Assembly: GCF_900176645.1 (NCBI RefSeq)
Contig: NZ_FXAN01000056.1
Coordinates: 1 to 55,884, forward strand
Origin: Burkholderia singularis
Lineage (GTDB): Bacteria; Pseudomonadota; Gammaproteobacteria; Burkholderiales; Burkholderiaceae
Length of the DNA stretch: 55,884 bases
Direction: 5' to 3'
The translations under genes and the position numbers were made by a program. The notes beneath the pieces are model-generated. The model was not told where the DNA came from. It made no database searches and worked only from the letters and a program-made list of their open reading frames with translations. Shown one piece after another: positions 8,714 to 25,476 of the stretch (within the stretch, counting starts at the first letter, position 1; the number at the start of each line of letters is the position of its first letter).

Positions 8714-11700
8714 TTGCAGTTGAAGCGGCCCGATCGCGGCCGGCGACATGAACGAACCGGCCGAACCGGCCAGTGCCAACGGACTTCACGCCCTATGAAG
8801 AGCTTTCCGACTGCGCTGCATCAACGAATCCGCGCACTCGCGCGGCTTGCGCCCGACGCGCCCGCGCTCGCGTCGTTTGCGCCCGACACCGTGCGCCTGT
8901 CGCGCGGTGAACTCGACGAGCGCGCGGCGCGCCTCGCCGCCCGATTACGCGAAGCGGGCGTGACCACGGAAGTGCGGGTCGGTGTATGCGTCGCGCGCTC
9001 GTGCGACCTGTTCGTCGCGCTGCTCGCCGTGATGAAGGCAGGCGGCGTGTTCGTCGCGCTCGATCCGCGTCACCCGGCCGCGCGGCTCGACTGGATCGTG
9101 CGTGACGCCGGGCTCGCGCACGGGATCGTCGACGCATCGGCCGACGCCGCGATGCGCGCGCGTTTCGCGCAGTGCTTCGACGTGGCGAGCGCCGCGCATC
9201 CGGAGCCATCCGCGCCGCGCGTATACGGCGACGACGCGGTCCACCCGCGCGCGGCCGCGTACATGATCTATACGTCCGGCTCGACGGGCACGCCCAAAGC
9301 GGTGGTGGTCGAGCACGGCCCGCTTGCCGCGCATGGCGACGCGCTTGCCGAGTCGCTGCCGATCGGCCCCGGCGACCGCGTGCTGCATTTCGCATCGGTG
9401 AACTTCGACGTCGCGATCGAGGCGTGGCTCGTGCCGCTCGCCGTCGGCGCCAGCGTGGTGATCAGCGATCCGCCGCCGTTTACACCCGATGCCGCGCATG
9501 CGCTGATCACGCGCGAGCGCGTGACGAACACGACGCTGCCGCCCGCGTATCTGCGCGAGTTCGCGGCGGTGTGCGCGCGCGACGGCGTGCCGCCGTCGCT
9601 GCGCGTGCTGCTGTTCGGCGGCGAGGCCATGCCGCAAAGCGCGTTCGACGAGATTCGCACCGTATTTGCGTCGATTCGGCTCGTCAACGGCTATGGGCCG
9701 ACCGAAGCCGTGATCTCGCCGATGCTGTGGCCGCTCGATCCGGGTGCGACGCCCGCGCTCGACGCCGCCAACGGCTACGCGTCGCTGCCGATCGGCTGGC
9801 CGATCGGTCCGCGCGTCGCGCGGGTGGCCGCACAGGACGGCGCGGCCGGCGCACCGGCCGCACGCGGCGAAGCGGGCGAGCTGCTGCTCGGCGGCGTCTG
9901 CCTCGCGCGCGGCTATCACGGCCGCGCGGCGCTCACCGCCGAGCGCTTCTTGCCGGACCCGGCGGGCGAGCCCGGCGCGCGGATCTACCGGACAGGCGAT
10001 CTCGCGGCCGAGCGCGCCGACGGATCGTTCGACTACCTGGGCCGCATCGACGATCAGGTTCAGGTGCGCGGCGTGCGGGTCGAGCCGGGCGAGATTGCCG
10101 CGTGCCTGCTCACATATCCGGGCGTGCGCGATGCGGGCGTGCTTGCCGAAACGGCCGGCGGCCGCACGCGGTTGATTGCGTGCGTCGTTGCGGCCGATGG
10201 CGCGAGCGCGCCGCCTGCCCGCGACGGCGTCGCGCTCGACGACGACGCGCTGCGCGCGCATCTCGCCGCCCATTTGCCTGCGGCATGGCTGCCACACCGG
10301 TTCGCGTATTTCGACAAGCTGCCGTACACGCTGAACGGCAAACTGGATCGCGCGGCGCTGCGCGATGCGATCGCGGCGCAGCCCGCCGAGGCCGCCGCCG
10401 ATTATGACGCGCCGCGCACCGATGCCGAGCGCCGGCTCGCCGCGCTGTGGCAGCGCGTGTTGAACGATCGCGCGCCGCTCGGCCGCGCCGAGCGCTTCTT
10501 CGCCCGCGGCGGCGATTCGCTCGCCGCGATGCAATTGCAGACGGCAATCCGGCTCGAATGGCGCGTCGAATTGCGGCTCGACGCGATTTTCGACGACGTG
10601 CCGCTCGCCGAATTCGCCGCACGGCTCGAACGCGCCGAGCCGCTCGCGAGTGCGCCGCCCGCGATGATCGCGGCGGCGGCGCGTCCCGCCGCGGCCGGCG
10701 CGGCGGGCTTTGTCGAGCGCCCGGCGTCGTTCGCGCAACAGCGTTTCTGGGTGCTCGCGCGCACGCAGGATGCGGGTGCCGCTTATCACGTGTCGTTCCA
10801 CTGGGACGTGGATGGGGCGCTCGCGCCCGCTACGCTGCAGCGCGCGCTCGATACGCTGATCGCCCGCCATGAAGCGTGGCGCACGACGCTCGCCGAAAAC
10901 GACGACGGCGTCGTCATGCAGCGGATTCACGCGGCGCTGCCGGTGCGGCTCGCCACGGCGGATCTGCGCGGCGAGCCAGCGCGCGGCGAGCGGCTCGACG
11001 CGTTGACCGAGCATCATGCAAGCGCGCCGTTCGATCTATCCGAAGGCCCGCTCGTGCGCGCGCTGCTCGTCACGCTTGCCGATGGCGCGCAGCGTTTCCT
11101 ACTGACGGCCCACCATGCGGTGAGCGACGGCTGGAGTTCGCGTTGCGCGTTCGACGAACTGACCCGCGCATATGCGGCATGGGCCGAGGACCGCGAGCCG
11201 GAGCTGCCCGCGTTGCCGATCCAGTATGCGGATTACGCGCAGTGGCAGCGCGATGCGCTGGACGCGCGCGAGACCGCGCGCCAGCTCGCGTATTGGCGCG
11301 GCGCGCTCGCCGATGCGCCGGCGCCGCTCGCGCTGCCGCTCGACCGGCCGCGCGCCGCCGAGCGCGATTACCGCGGCGGCCGGATCGCGCGGCGCCTGTC
11401 GGCCGGCGCGTCCGGCGCAGTCCGCGAACTCGCGCGGCGGCTGCATGCTTCGCCGTTTACCGTGCTGCTCGCCGCATTCGATGCGTGGCTGTTCCGCTTG
11501 ACGGGCGAGCGGGATCTCGTCGTCGCCGCGCCGATCGCGCAACGCGCGCGGGCGGAAACGGCGCCGCTCGTCGGTCTGTTTCTGAACACGCTTGCGTTGC
11601 GCGCCCGTGTATCGCCCGCGCAGTCGTTCGAATCGCTGGCTGCGTCGGTGCGCGACGCGGCGTTCGGCGCGTTCGCCCATCAGGACGTGCCGTTCGACCA

Positions 11701-14461
11701 GGTCGTCGATGCGGTGAAGCCGCCCGTGCGGCGCGGCGACGAGTGGCTGCGCGTGAAGTTCGCGCAGCAGTTCGACCTCGAATTGTCGTGCACGCTGCCG
11801 GACGCGCAAGTGCGCATGGCGCCGGGGCTCGATCCGGCCGCGCGCTTCGATTTCGCGCTCGATTTCACCGACGATCCGCGCGGCATCGAATTCGTCGCCG
11901 CGTATGCGCGCGACGCGCTCGACGATGCCACCGCGCACGCGTGGCTCGACAGCATCGCGGCGCTGGTCGACGACGCGGTGCGCGATCCAAGCCGCGCGAT
12001 CGTCGAACTGGCGGTGGCGATGGCGGGGACGAGCGGCGCCGCGTCGCACGCGTGGCTCGCCGGCCGGCCGCTTGCGACCGACTCCGACGTGCTCGCGCCG
12101 TTCGCGCGGGCGGCGGCCGAGCATCCGCACCGGATCGCGCTCGCCGACGCCGGCACGCAGCTCACGTTCGCCGAGCTGGACGACGCGTCCAACCGCGTCG
12201 CGCTCGCGCTGCGCCGCGACGGCGCGCGCGCGGAGACGCCCGTTGCGATCTGCGTCGAGCGCTCGGCGCGCTTCGTCGTCGCGCTCGTCGGCGTGCTGAA
12301 GGCCGGTGCGTGCGCGGTACCGCTCGATCCGGCATCGCCGCGTGAGCGGATCGCCGCGGCGCTCGCCGCGTGCGGCGCGCAGCGAATGTTCGTGGCGGGC
12401 GAATCCGGCGCGCCCGGTGGTTTGGACGGCTTCGGCGGCATCGCGCTCTTCGACGTCGACGCATGCGCGCATGACGCGTCGCTCGCGCATGACGCCGCGC
12501 CGCGCGTATCGCCGCATCCGGAGCAGGCCGCGTACCTGATCTTCACGTCCGGCTCGACCGGCGAGCCCAAGGGCGTCGTCGTCTCGCACCGCGCGCTTGC
12601 CGATTACGTGGCGGGCATGCTCGACGAGCTGGCGTTCGCGCCCGGCGCGTCGATGGCGATGGTGTCGACGGTGGCGGCCGATCTCGGACACACGACGCTG
12701 TTCGGCGCGCTGTGCTCGGGCCGCACGTTGCATCTGCTGCCCGCGCAAGCGGCGTTCGATCCGGACCGCTTCGCGCACGAAATGGCGACGCGCGCCGTCG
12801 GCGTGCTGAAAATCGTGCCGAGCCATCTGCACGCGCTGCTCGATGCGCAGCGCGCCGCCGACGTGCTGCCCGCGCACGCGCTCGTCGTGGGCGGCGAGGC
12901 GCTGCCGTGGGCGCTCGTCGAGCGGATCGCCGCGCTCAAGCCCGGCTGCCGCGTGATCAATCACTATGGGCCGACCGAGGCGAGCGTCGGCGCGCTCGTG
13001 TGCGACACGTCCGCGCCGGCGCAGGCGGCACTGCGCACGGCTGCCGCCGCCGGCGGCTCCGCGCGCAACGTGCCGCTCGGGCGGCCGCTGCCGAACGTGC
13101 ACGCTTGCGTGCTCGACGCGCATGGCGCGAGCGTGCCGGTCGGCGCGATCGGCGAGCTGTATCTGGGCGGCCCGGGCGTGGCGCGCGGCTATTGGCAGCG
13201 CGCGGCGGCGAGCGCCGAGCGCTTCGTGCCGCATCCGCACGGCGCGGGCGGGCGCGTCTACCGAACCGGCGACCGCGTGCGGCTGCGGGCGGACGGCCGG
13301 ATCGATTTTCTTGGAAGGCTCGACGATCAGGTGAAGATTCGCGGCTATCGCGTCGAGCCGGGCGAGGTGAGCGCCGCGTTGCGCGCGCTTGACGGCGTCG
13401 CGCAGGCCGAGGCGCTGGCCGTCGAGCATGACGCGCGGCTGCGCCTGGTTGGATTCGCGACGCCCGCAGCCGGCGCGCGGCTCGACGGCGCCGCGCTGCG
13501 CGACGCGCTGGCCGCGCGCCTGCCGGATTACATGGTGCCCGCCGCGATCGTCGTGCTCGCGACGCTGCCCGTGACCGCGAACGGCAAGGTCGATCGCGCG
13601 GCGCTGCGCGCGCTCGCGCATGCGCCGGCCGCGATTCCCGCCGCCGGCGCGCACGACGCCGATGCGCCGCAGGACGAGCGGGAGGCCGTGCTCGCGGCCG
13701 TTTGGCGCGACGTGCTGAAAGCGCCGCGCGTCGGACGCCACGACAATTTCTTCGAATTGGGCGGCGATTCGATTCTGGTGTTGCAGGTGATCGCGCGCTC
13801 GCGCAAACGCGGCGTCAAATTCACGCCGAAACAATTGTTCGATGCGCCGACGCTCGCGCAGCTTGCGCGCGTGGCCACCTCGATCGATCCGGCCGCCGTG
13901 CCGAAGCACGGCGCGGCGGCGCAGGCCGACGCGGCCGCCGCCGGACGGCCCGCCGGCGAGCCCGCGCGGGAGAACGGGCTCACGCCCGCGCAGCTGCGCT
14001 TTTTCGCGCTGGATATCCCGCGGCGCGGCCACTGGAACCAGTCGATCGAACTCGACGTCGCCGGCGCGTTCGATTTCGACGCGTTCGCGCGCGCGTTCGA
14101 CGCCGTGCTGACCCAGCATCCGGTGTTCCGGCAGCGTTTCGCGCCGGCCGGCGCGAACGGCGCCTGGCTGTGCGCCGACGCGCCGCGCGCATTCGATTCG
14201 CTGCCGCTCGCGGCGGCCGCCGCGCGCGACGAGGCCGACGCGCTCGCCCAGTTCGACGCGCTGCAACGCACGCTCGACGTGACGCACGGCCCCCTTGCAT
14301 GCGCGTTCGCGGCCGCGCTGCCCGGCGGCGCGACCAAGCTTTATCTGGCGATCCATCATCTGATTGTCGATGGCGTGTCGTGGCGGCTGCTGCTCGACGA
14401 TCTCGACGCCGCGTACCGTGCCGCCTGCGAGCGCCGGCCGGTGCGGCTGGGCGGCGCGGCT

Positions 14462-14471
14462 CGCGCGCGCG
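14462..14471 (+). other. Frameshift site in mbaI at a (CG)5 run
   Basis: Upstream, coding is in the frame of codons starting at 14402; downstream, homology (FAAELPYWRAL and the rest of the E domain) continues in the next frame. Restoring one lost CG dinucleotide in the (CG)5 run gives a continuous reading [20 protein letters not shown], so a 2-bp contraction is the simplest explanation. A 1-bp insertion nearby is equally frame-restoring. The run is a plausible slippage site for replication or for sequencing. Confidence 0.75.
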
Positions 14472-16001
14472 GCCCGCGATCGCGCGGGCCCGTTCGCGGC
14501 CGAGTTGCCTTACTGGCGCGCGCTCGCCGGTCCGTGCGACGATCTCCGGCTCGACCAGCCCGGCGCGGCGGCGACGAACGCCGACGCCGCCGTGGTGATC
14601 CAAACCATCGACGCGGCGCTCACGCGCGACGTGCTGACCGACGCGAACGCCGCGTATCGCACTCACGCGGTCGAGTTGCTGATCGCGGCGCTTGCCGCCG
14701 CGCTCGGACGCCACACCGGCGCGGCGTCGTGCCGGCTCGAACTCGAAGGGCACGGCCGCGAGCCGCTGTTCGACGATATCGATGCGAGCCGCACGCTCGG
14801 CTGGCTGACGAGCCATTATCCGGTGGCGTTCGCGGTCGGCGCGACGCCCGAAGCGACGCTGGCGGGCGTGAAGGACACGCTGCGCGCGGTGCCGAACAAG
14901 GGGCTCGGCTTCGGCGTGCTGCGCCATTACGGCGACGACGCGGCGCGCGCTGCGCTCGCCGAGGTGCCGCGCCCGCGCGTGACGTTCAACTATCTCGGCC
15001 AGTTCGACGCGCCGCGCGACGCCGTACTCGTGCCGCGCTTCGGCGGCGCAGGATGCGAGCGCGATCCGGCCGGCCCGCTCGGCAATGCGCTCGCGATTCA
15101 CGCGTATGTCGACGCGCATGACGCACGCGCGCTGAAAGTGCATTGGGTGTACGGCGCGACGCAGTTCGAGCGCGCGACGATCGAAGCGCTCGCCGCGCAG
15201 TTCGACGCGGCGCTGCGCGAACTGGCGGCGGCGTGCGCCGCGCGCGTGGCCGAGCGCGGCGCGGGCGCGACGCCGGGCGATTATCCGCTCGCGCAGGCGG
15301 CCGGGCTCACGCAGGCGGCGCTGGACCGGCTGCCGTTCGACGCGCGCGCCATCGACGATATCTATCCGCTGTCGCCGATGCAGCAGGGGATTCTGTTCCA
15401 TACGCTGCTCGCGCCGGAGCGCGCGACCTATGTGAACCAGCTCGTCGCGACGCTCGTCGAGCCGGACGTCGAGCGGCTGCGTGCCGCATTCGACGCGGCG
15501 GTGCCGCGTCACGACATCCTGCGCACCGGTTTCGCCGCGCACGAGGCCAAGCCGATGCAGATCGTCCACCGGCAGGCGCGCATGCCGGTCGAGCTGATCG
15601 ACTGGCGCGGCGCGCATCCGGACGCCGCGAGCCTGGATGCCGCGCTCGACACGTGGCTGGCCGGCGACCGCGCGCGCGGTTTCGATCTCGCCGCGCCGCC
15701 GCTGATGCGCGTCACGCTGATTCGCACCGGCGAGGTCGAATGGCGGCTCGTCTGGACCCGCCATCATTTGCTGCTCGACGGTTGGAGCACGGCGAGCCTG
15801 TTCGCGCAGGTGCTGCGCGACTATATCGAGCCGCCGCGCGCGAACCCGTTTGCCGCGCCGGCGCGCGAGCGCTATCGCGATTTCATCGCGTGGCTCGCGC
15901 GGCGCGATGCCGATGCGGATCGCGCGTTTTGGCTCGAGCGCCTCGCGCGGCTCGACGAGCCGACCCGCGTGGCCGAGCGCGAGAGCGCCGCGGCCGGCGA
16001 C

Positions 16002-16037
16002 GCGGGCCAAGCGGCCCAAGCGGCCCAAGCAGCCCAC
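16002..16037 (+). repeat. 9-bp tandem repeat in the mbaI C3-domain coding sequence
   Basis: Four tandem 9-bp units, two of them exact GCGGCCCAA copies, with one diverged unit on each side, encode the linker GQAAQAAQAAHAA in an Ala/Gln-rich insertion of the condensation domain of module 3. Copy number could vary in steps of three codons without breaking the frame. Confidence 0.7.
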
Positions 16038-18617
16038 GCGGCGCCGAGCCGTGCAAACTGGCGCGCGGCATGGTCCGCCGCCGACACCGCACGCGTGGCC
16101 GATGCCGCGCGGCGTTTGCAAGTGACCGTCAATACGATCGTGCAGGGCGCATGGGCGCTCGCATTGCAGCGCGTCACGCATCGCACGGCCGTTGCGTTCG
16201 GCGCGACGGTCGCGGGGCGGCCGCACGCGCTGCCCGACGCCGACAAGGTGCTCGGCCTCTACATCAACACGGTGCCGGTGATCACCGCGCCGTCGCCGCA
16301 GCTTGCCGCGCGCGGGTGGCTTGCCGGCCTGCAACGCGACAACGCGGCCGCGCTCGAGCATGCGCATACGCCGCTTTACGAGATCCAGCAGTGGGCGGGA
16401 ATGGGCGGCGCGCTGTTCGACACGTTGATCGTGTTCGAAAACTACCCGGTCGACGAAGCGTGGCAGGGGCGCGATCCGCGCGCGCTGCAAATGCGCGCGC
16501 TGCGCAACATCGAGGCGACCGATTTCGCGGTGACGCTCGGCATCGAGGCCGGCGATACGCTATCGATCGATTACGGCTACGATCCGCAGCGAATCAGCGG
16601 CGCGCGCGTGCGGGCGCTGCACCGCGCGTTCGCCGCCTGCATCGACGGCCTGATCGCGGACCCGGACGCGCCGCTCGGCACGATCTCGTGCGCGCAAGCG
16701 GACGATCTCGCGCTGATCGCACGCTGCAATGCGACCGGCGTGAGCTGGCCCGACGCGCGGCGCGCACCGCTGCACGAGCAATTCGAGGCGGCGGCTCGCG
16801 CGCGGCCCGACGCGGTCGCGCTCGAAATGGCCGGCGGCGACGGCGCGATCCGGCGCTTGACCTATGCCGAGCTTGACGAGCAGTCGGGCCGCGTGGCGGC
16901 GGCGCTGCGCGCATCCGGCGTGCGGCCCGATTCGATCGTCGCGCTGTGCGCCGAGCGCTCGTTCGACATGCTGATCGCGCTGCTCGGCGCGCTGAAGGCG
17001 GGCGCCGCGTATCTGCCCATCGATCCCGACTATCCCGACGAACGGATCGCGTACCTGCTCGGCGACGCGAAGCCGCCCGTCGTCATCACGCAGGCGCAAT
17101 GGCGTTCGCGTATCGATACGGCGTGCGCGGACAGCGAAGCCGCCGTCTTCACGCTCGACGCGCTGCTCGCGCATCCGGCCGCCGGCCTGCCGCCGCGGCG
17201 CGCCGACGTATCGCCCGATCAACTCGCGTATCTGCTCTACACGTCCGGCTCGACCGGCCAGCCCAAGGGCGCCGGCAACACGCACGGCGCGCTCGCGAAC
17301 TGGATTGCGTGGACACAGGATGCGTCGCCGCTCGCATGCGACGACGTCGTGCTGCACAAGGCGCCGTTCGGCTTCGACGTGTCGGTGTGGGAATCGGTGT
17401 GGCCGCTCGCGGTCGGCGCGACGCTCGCGATCGCCGCGCCCGCGGACCATCGCGATCCCGCCCGGCTGGTCGACGCGATTCACGCGCATCGCGTGACGAC
17501 GCTGCATTTCGTGCCGTCGATGCTCGCCGCGTTCGTCGCGTATCTCGACGATTTCGCCGCGGCCGGCGCTGCCGCGCGCTGCGCGAGCGTCAAGACGATC
17601 TTCGCGGGCGGCGAGGCGCTTGCGCCCGAGCTGGTCGCGCGCGTGACCGCGCGGCTGCCGCACGTGCGGCTTCACAACTCATATGGGCCGACCGAATCGG
17701 CGATCGGCGTATCGCATTGGACCTGCACGGACGACGATGCGCGCGCGGGCTCGGTGCCGATCGGCCATCCGATCGCGAACGTGCAACTGCACGTGCTCGA
17801 CGCCGCGCTCCATCCGGCGCCGCTCGGCGCGACGGGCGAGCTGTATCTGGGCGGCGCGGGGCTCGCGCGGGGCTATCTCGGCCGCGCGGCGCTGACGGCC
17901 GACCGCTTCGTGCCCGATCCGCAGCACGCCGGCGCGCGCCTTTACCGGACCGGCGACCTCGTGCGCCGGCTCGCCGACGGCGCGCTCGACTATCTCGGCC
18001 GGATCGACACGCAGGTGAAGCTGCGCGGCCAGCGCATCGAGCTTGGCGAGATCGAAGCCCGGCTGCGCGCGGCGGCGCAGGTGCGCGATGCGGTCGTGAT
18101 CGTGCGCGACGAGCGGCTGATCGGCTATGTCGTGTGCGCCGTGCCGGCCGCGTTCGACGAAGCCGCGCTGCTCGAGCAACTGCGCGCGCAATTGCCCGCG
18201 TACATGGTGCCCGCGCGGCTCGTCGCGCTCGACGCGCTGCCCGTCACGCCGAACGGCAAATGCGACCGCCGCGCGCTGCCCGAGCCGGTGTTCGACGCGC
18301 GGCCGGCCGACGTGCCGCGCACCGATACCGAGCGCGCGCTCGCGGCGATCTGGCAGCGCGTGCTGCGCGTGCGCGAGATCGGCCGCGACGACGATTTCTT
18401 CGCGCTCGGCGGCCATTCGCTGCTCGCCGCGCAAGCGAACGCGCAGGCGAACCTGCAATGGGCGCTGACGCTGCCGCTGCGCACGATCTTCGACGAGCGC
18501 ACGCTCGCGCGTTGCGCGGCGGCGATCGACCGCGCCCGCGACGCGAACCACGGGCGCGACGCCGCGAGCGCGATCGACGCATTGCTTGGCGAGCTTGAAA
18601 CCCAATAAGGAATCCGC

Positions 18618-23954
<5,337 letters not shown>

Positions 23955-23972
23955 GCGCCACTTTTCCTACCC

Positions 23973-24013
23973 CGTGCGCACGGGCCGCCCGTGCGGCGCA
24001 CGCCGTATTTTTT
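23973..24013 (+). terminator. Possible intrinsic terminator/attenuator between mbaJ and mbaA
   Basis: The 109-base mbaJ-mbaA gap contains a stem-loop: CGCACGGG at 23977-23984 pairs with CCCGTGCG at 23988-23995 across a CCG loop. An alternative outer stem pairs CGTGCG with CGCACG. A T-run follows at 24008-24013. The distance from inner stem to T-run is long unless the outer stem forms, so termination may be partial. Confidence 0.4.
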
Positions 24014-24063
24014 CCTGCCGGCGCATCGCGCGCGCCGGCCATCTTGCCAAGGGAACCTGAGAC

Positions 24064-25446
24064 ATGCACAGAGATACCGTATTCGACCTGATCGGCGTCG
24101 GCTTCGGACCGTCGAACCTCTCGCTCGCCGTGCGCCTGGCGGAAGCGGATCACGCCGCGTCGTTCGCGCATTGCTACATCGAGCGGCAGCCCGAGTTCGG
24201 CTGGCATCGCGGCATGCTGCTCGACGACTGCCGGATGCAGATCTCGTTTCTGAAGGATCTCGTCACGCTGCGCGATCCGACAAGCCGCTACACGTTCATC
24301 AATTACCTGTACGAGCACGGCCGGCTGAACGAGTTCATCAATCTGAAGAACTTCTATCCGACCCGCACCGAGTTTCATGACTACCTGCGCTGGGTGGCGA
24401 ACGCGTTCGACGATCGCGTCCACTATGGCGAGACCGTCACGGCCGTCGAGCCTGTCGCGGCGCGCGACGCGAGCGGCGTGATCGAAGCGCTGCGTGTGTT
24501 TTCGCGCGACCGCGAGGGACGCGAGCGGCAGCGCGTCGCGCACGCGCTGTCGATCGGCGTCGGCGGCGCGCCGAACATGCCCGATGTGCTTGCGAGGCTC
24601 GGCGCCGAGCGCGTCATCCATTCGTCGAATTATCTGACGTCGATCGAGCGGATCGTGGGCGCGCCGGCGCCCGGCGCGGCCGTGCGGGTTGCCGTGATCG
24701 GCGCGGGGCAGAGCGCGGCCGAGGTGTTCGTCGATCTCGCGCGCCGCTTCGCGCATGTCGACGCGAGTCTCGTGATCCGCTCGGGCGCGCTGAAGCCGGC
24801 CGACGACAGCCCGTTCGTCAACGAGATCTTCGATCCGGCGTTCACCGACGTCGTCTACGCGCAGCCGGCGAGCGGCCGGCGCGCATTGCTCGAGCGCTTT
24901 CGCGATACCAATTACGCGGTGGTCGACCGGCCGCTCATCGAGCAGATCTACGAAATGCTTTATTTGCAGCGCGTATGCGGCGCGCCGCGCCACCGCCTGC
25001 TCGCGAATGCCGCGATCGAGTCGGCCGAGCGTGCGGGCAACGGGCAGATCGAGCTGGTGCTGCGCGACCAGTTGACGGGCGACGCGCGCACCGAGCGGTT
25101 CGACGCGCTGGTGGTGGCGACCGGCTACCGGCGCGATGCGCATGCCGCGCTGCTCGATTCGCTCGCGCCGCACCTGGGCGACGCGCTCGCGGCGGGCGTC
25201 GCACGCGACTACCGGCTCGCGACGCCCGCGCACTTCAAGCCGCGCATCTATCTGCAAGGATGCTGCGAGGATAGCCACGGGCTGTCCGACACGCTGCTGT
25301 CGGTGCTTGCCCGGCGCGCCGACGAAATCGCCGCGTCGCTCGCCGGGCGCGCGCCCGCCGCGCGGGCCGAAGGCCACGCGCGGCCGCGACACGATTCAAG
25401 ACATAACAACGGGGTGAGCGACGGCCGGATGGCCATCGCTCTTTGA
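24064..25446 (+). CDS. mbaA: L-ornithine N5-monooxygenase (PvdA/SidA family)
   Basis: This FAD- and NADPH-dependent enzyme hydroxylates the delta-amino group of ornithine, supplying the hydroxamate precursor for both ends of malleobactin. The 460-aa protein has the FAD-binding motif GVGFGPSN at residues 11-18, the NADPH motif VIGAGQSAAE near 211-220, and a C-terminal VVATGYRRDAH, the ATGY signature of the family. AAGGGA lies ten bases before the ATG. It follows mbaJ with no acyltransferase gene between them, unlike ornibactin loci where orbK lies here. Cytoplasmic. Confidence 0.95.
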   Translation: MHRDTVFDLIGVGFGPSNLSLAVRLAEADHAASFAHCYIERQPEFGWHRGMLLDDCRMQISFLKDLVTLRDPTSRYTFINYLYEHGRLNEFINLKNFYPTRTEFHDYLRWVANAFDDRVHYGETVTAVEPVAARDASGVIEALRVFSRDREGRERQRVAHALSIGVGGAPNMPDVLARLGAERVIHSSNYLTSIERIVGAPAPGAAVRVAVIGAGQSAAEVFVDLARRFAHVDASLVIRSGALKPADDSPFVNEIFDPAFTDVVYAQPASGRRALLERFRDTNYAVVDRPLIEQIYEMLYLQRVCGAPRHRLLANAAIESAERAGNGQIELVLRDQLTGDARTERFDALVVATGYRRDAHAALLDSLAPHLGDALAAGVARDYRLATPAHFKPRIYLQGCCEDSHGLSDTLLSVLARRADEIAASLAGRAPAARAEGHARPRHDSRHNNGVSDGRMAIAL

Positions 25447-25476
25447 CGAAGCGCGGCCGGCAGGCCGCTTTGCAAC

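Larger units (their letters stand above)
8795..18608 (+). pseudogene. mbaI: Malleobactin NRPS MbaI (three modules), frameshifted as given
   Basis: A cytoplasmic assembly-line synthetase, the OrbI counterpart. Domains in order: A1 (TSGSTG near residue 158), PCP1 (GGDS, Ser ~575), C2 (HHAVSDG ~773), A2 (~1247), PCP2 (GGDS, Ser ~1659), E2 (HHLIVDGVSW ~1854), C3 (HHLLLDG near base 15761), A3 (near 17230) and PCP3 (GGHS near 18410). There is no starter C domain and no thioesterase. A3 resembles EntF-type Ser domains (FDVSVWE, HFVPSMLAAFVA). By analogy the order is hydroxyornithine, D-beta-hydroxy-Asp, Ser. ATG 8795 is chosen because it lies downstream of the sigma promoter. The reading frame changes near 14462-14471; unrepaired, translation stops at 15121 after 2108 aa, losing the end of E2 and all of module 3. 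Repaired it would be about 3271 aa. Sequencing error and real mutation cannot be separated here. Confidence 0.9.

Noticed and set aside
8525..8794. In-frame upstream extension of mbaI
   Set aside because: It is Lys/Arg-rich, lies before the TAAA-N17-CGTC promoter, and has no NRPS homology; the protein begins at ATG 8795.
11099..14359. Very long antisense open frame (over 1000 codons) across mbaI
   Set aside because: Arg-rich translation without domains, caused by the high-GC codon pattern of the sense gene. Similar frames opposite mbaJ, cobN and other genes were rejected for the same reason.
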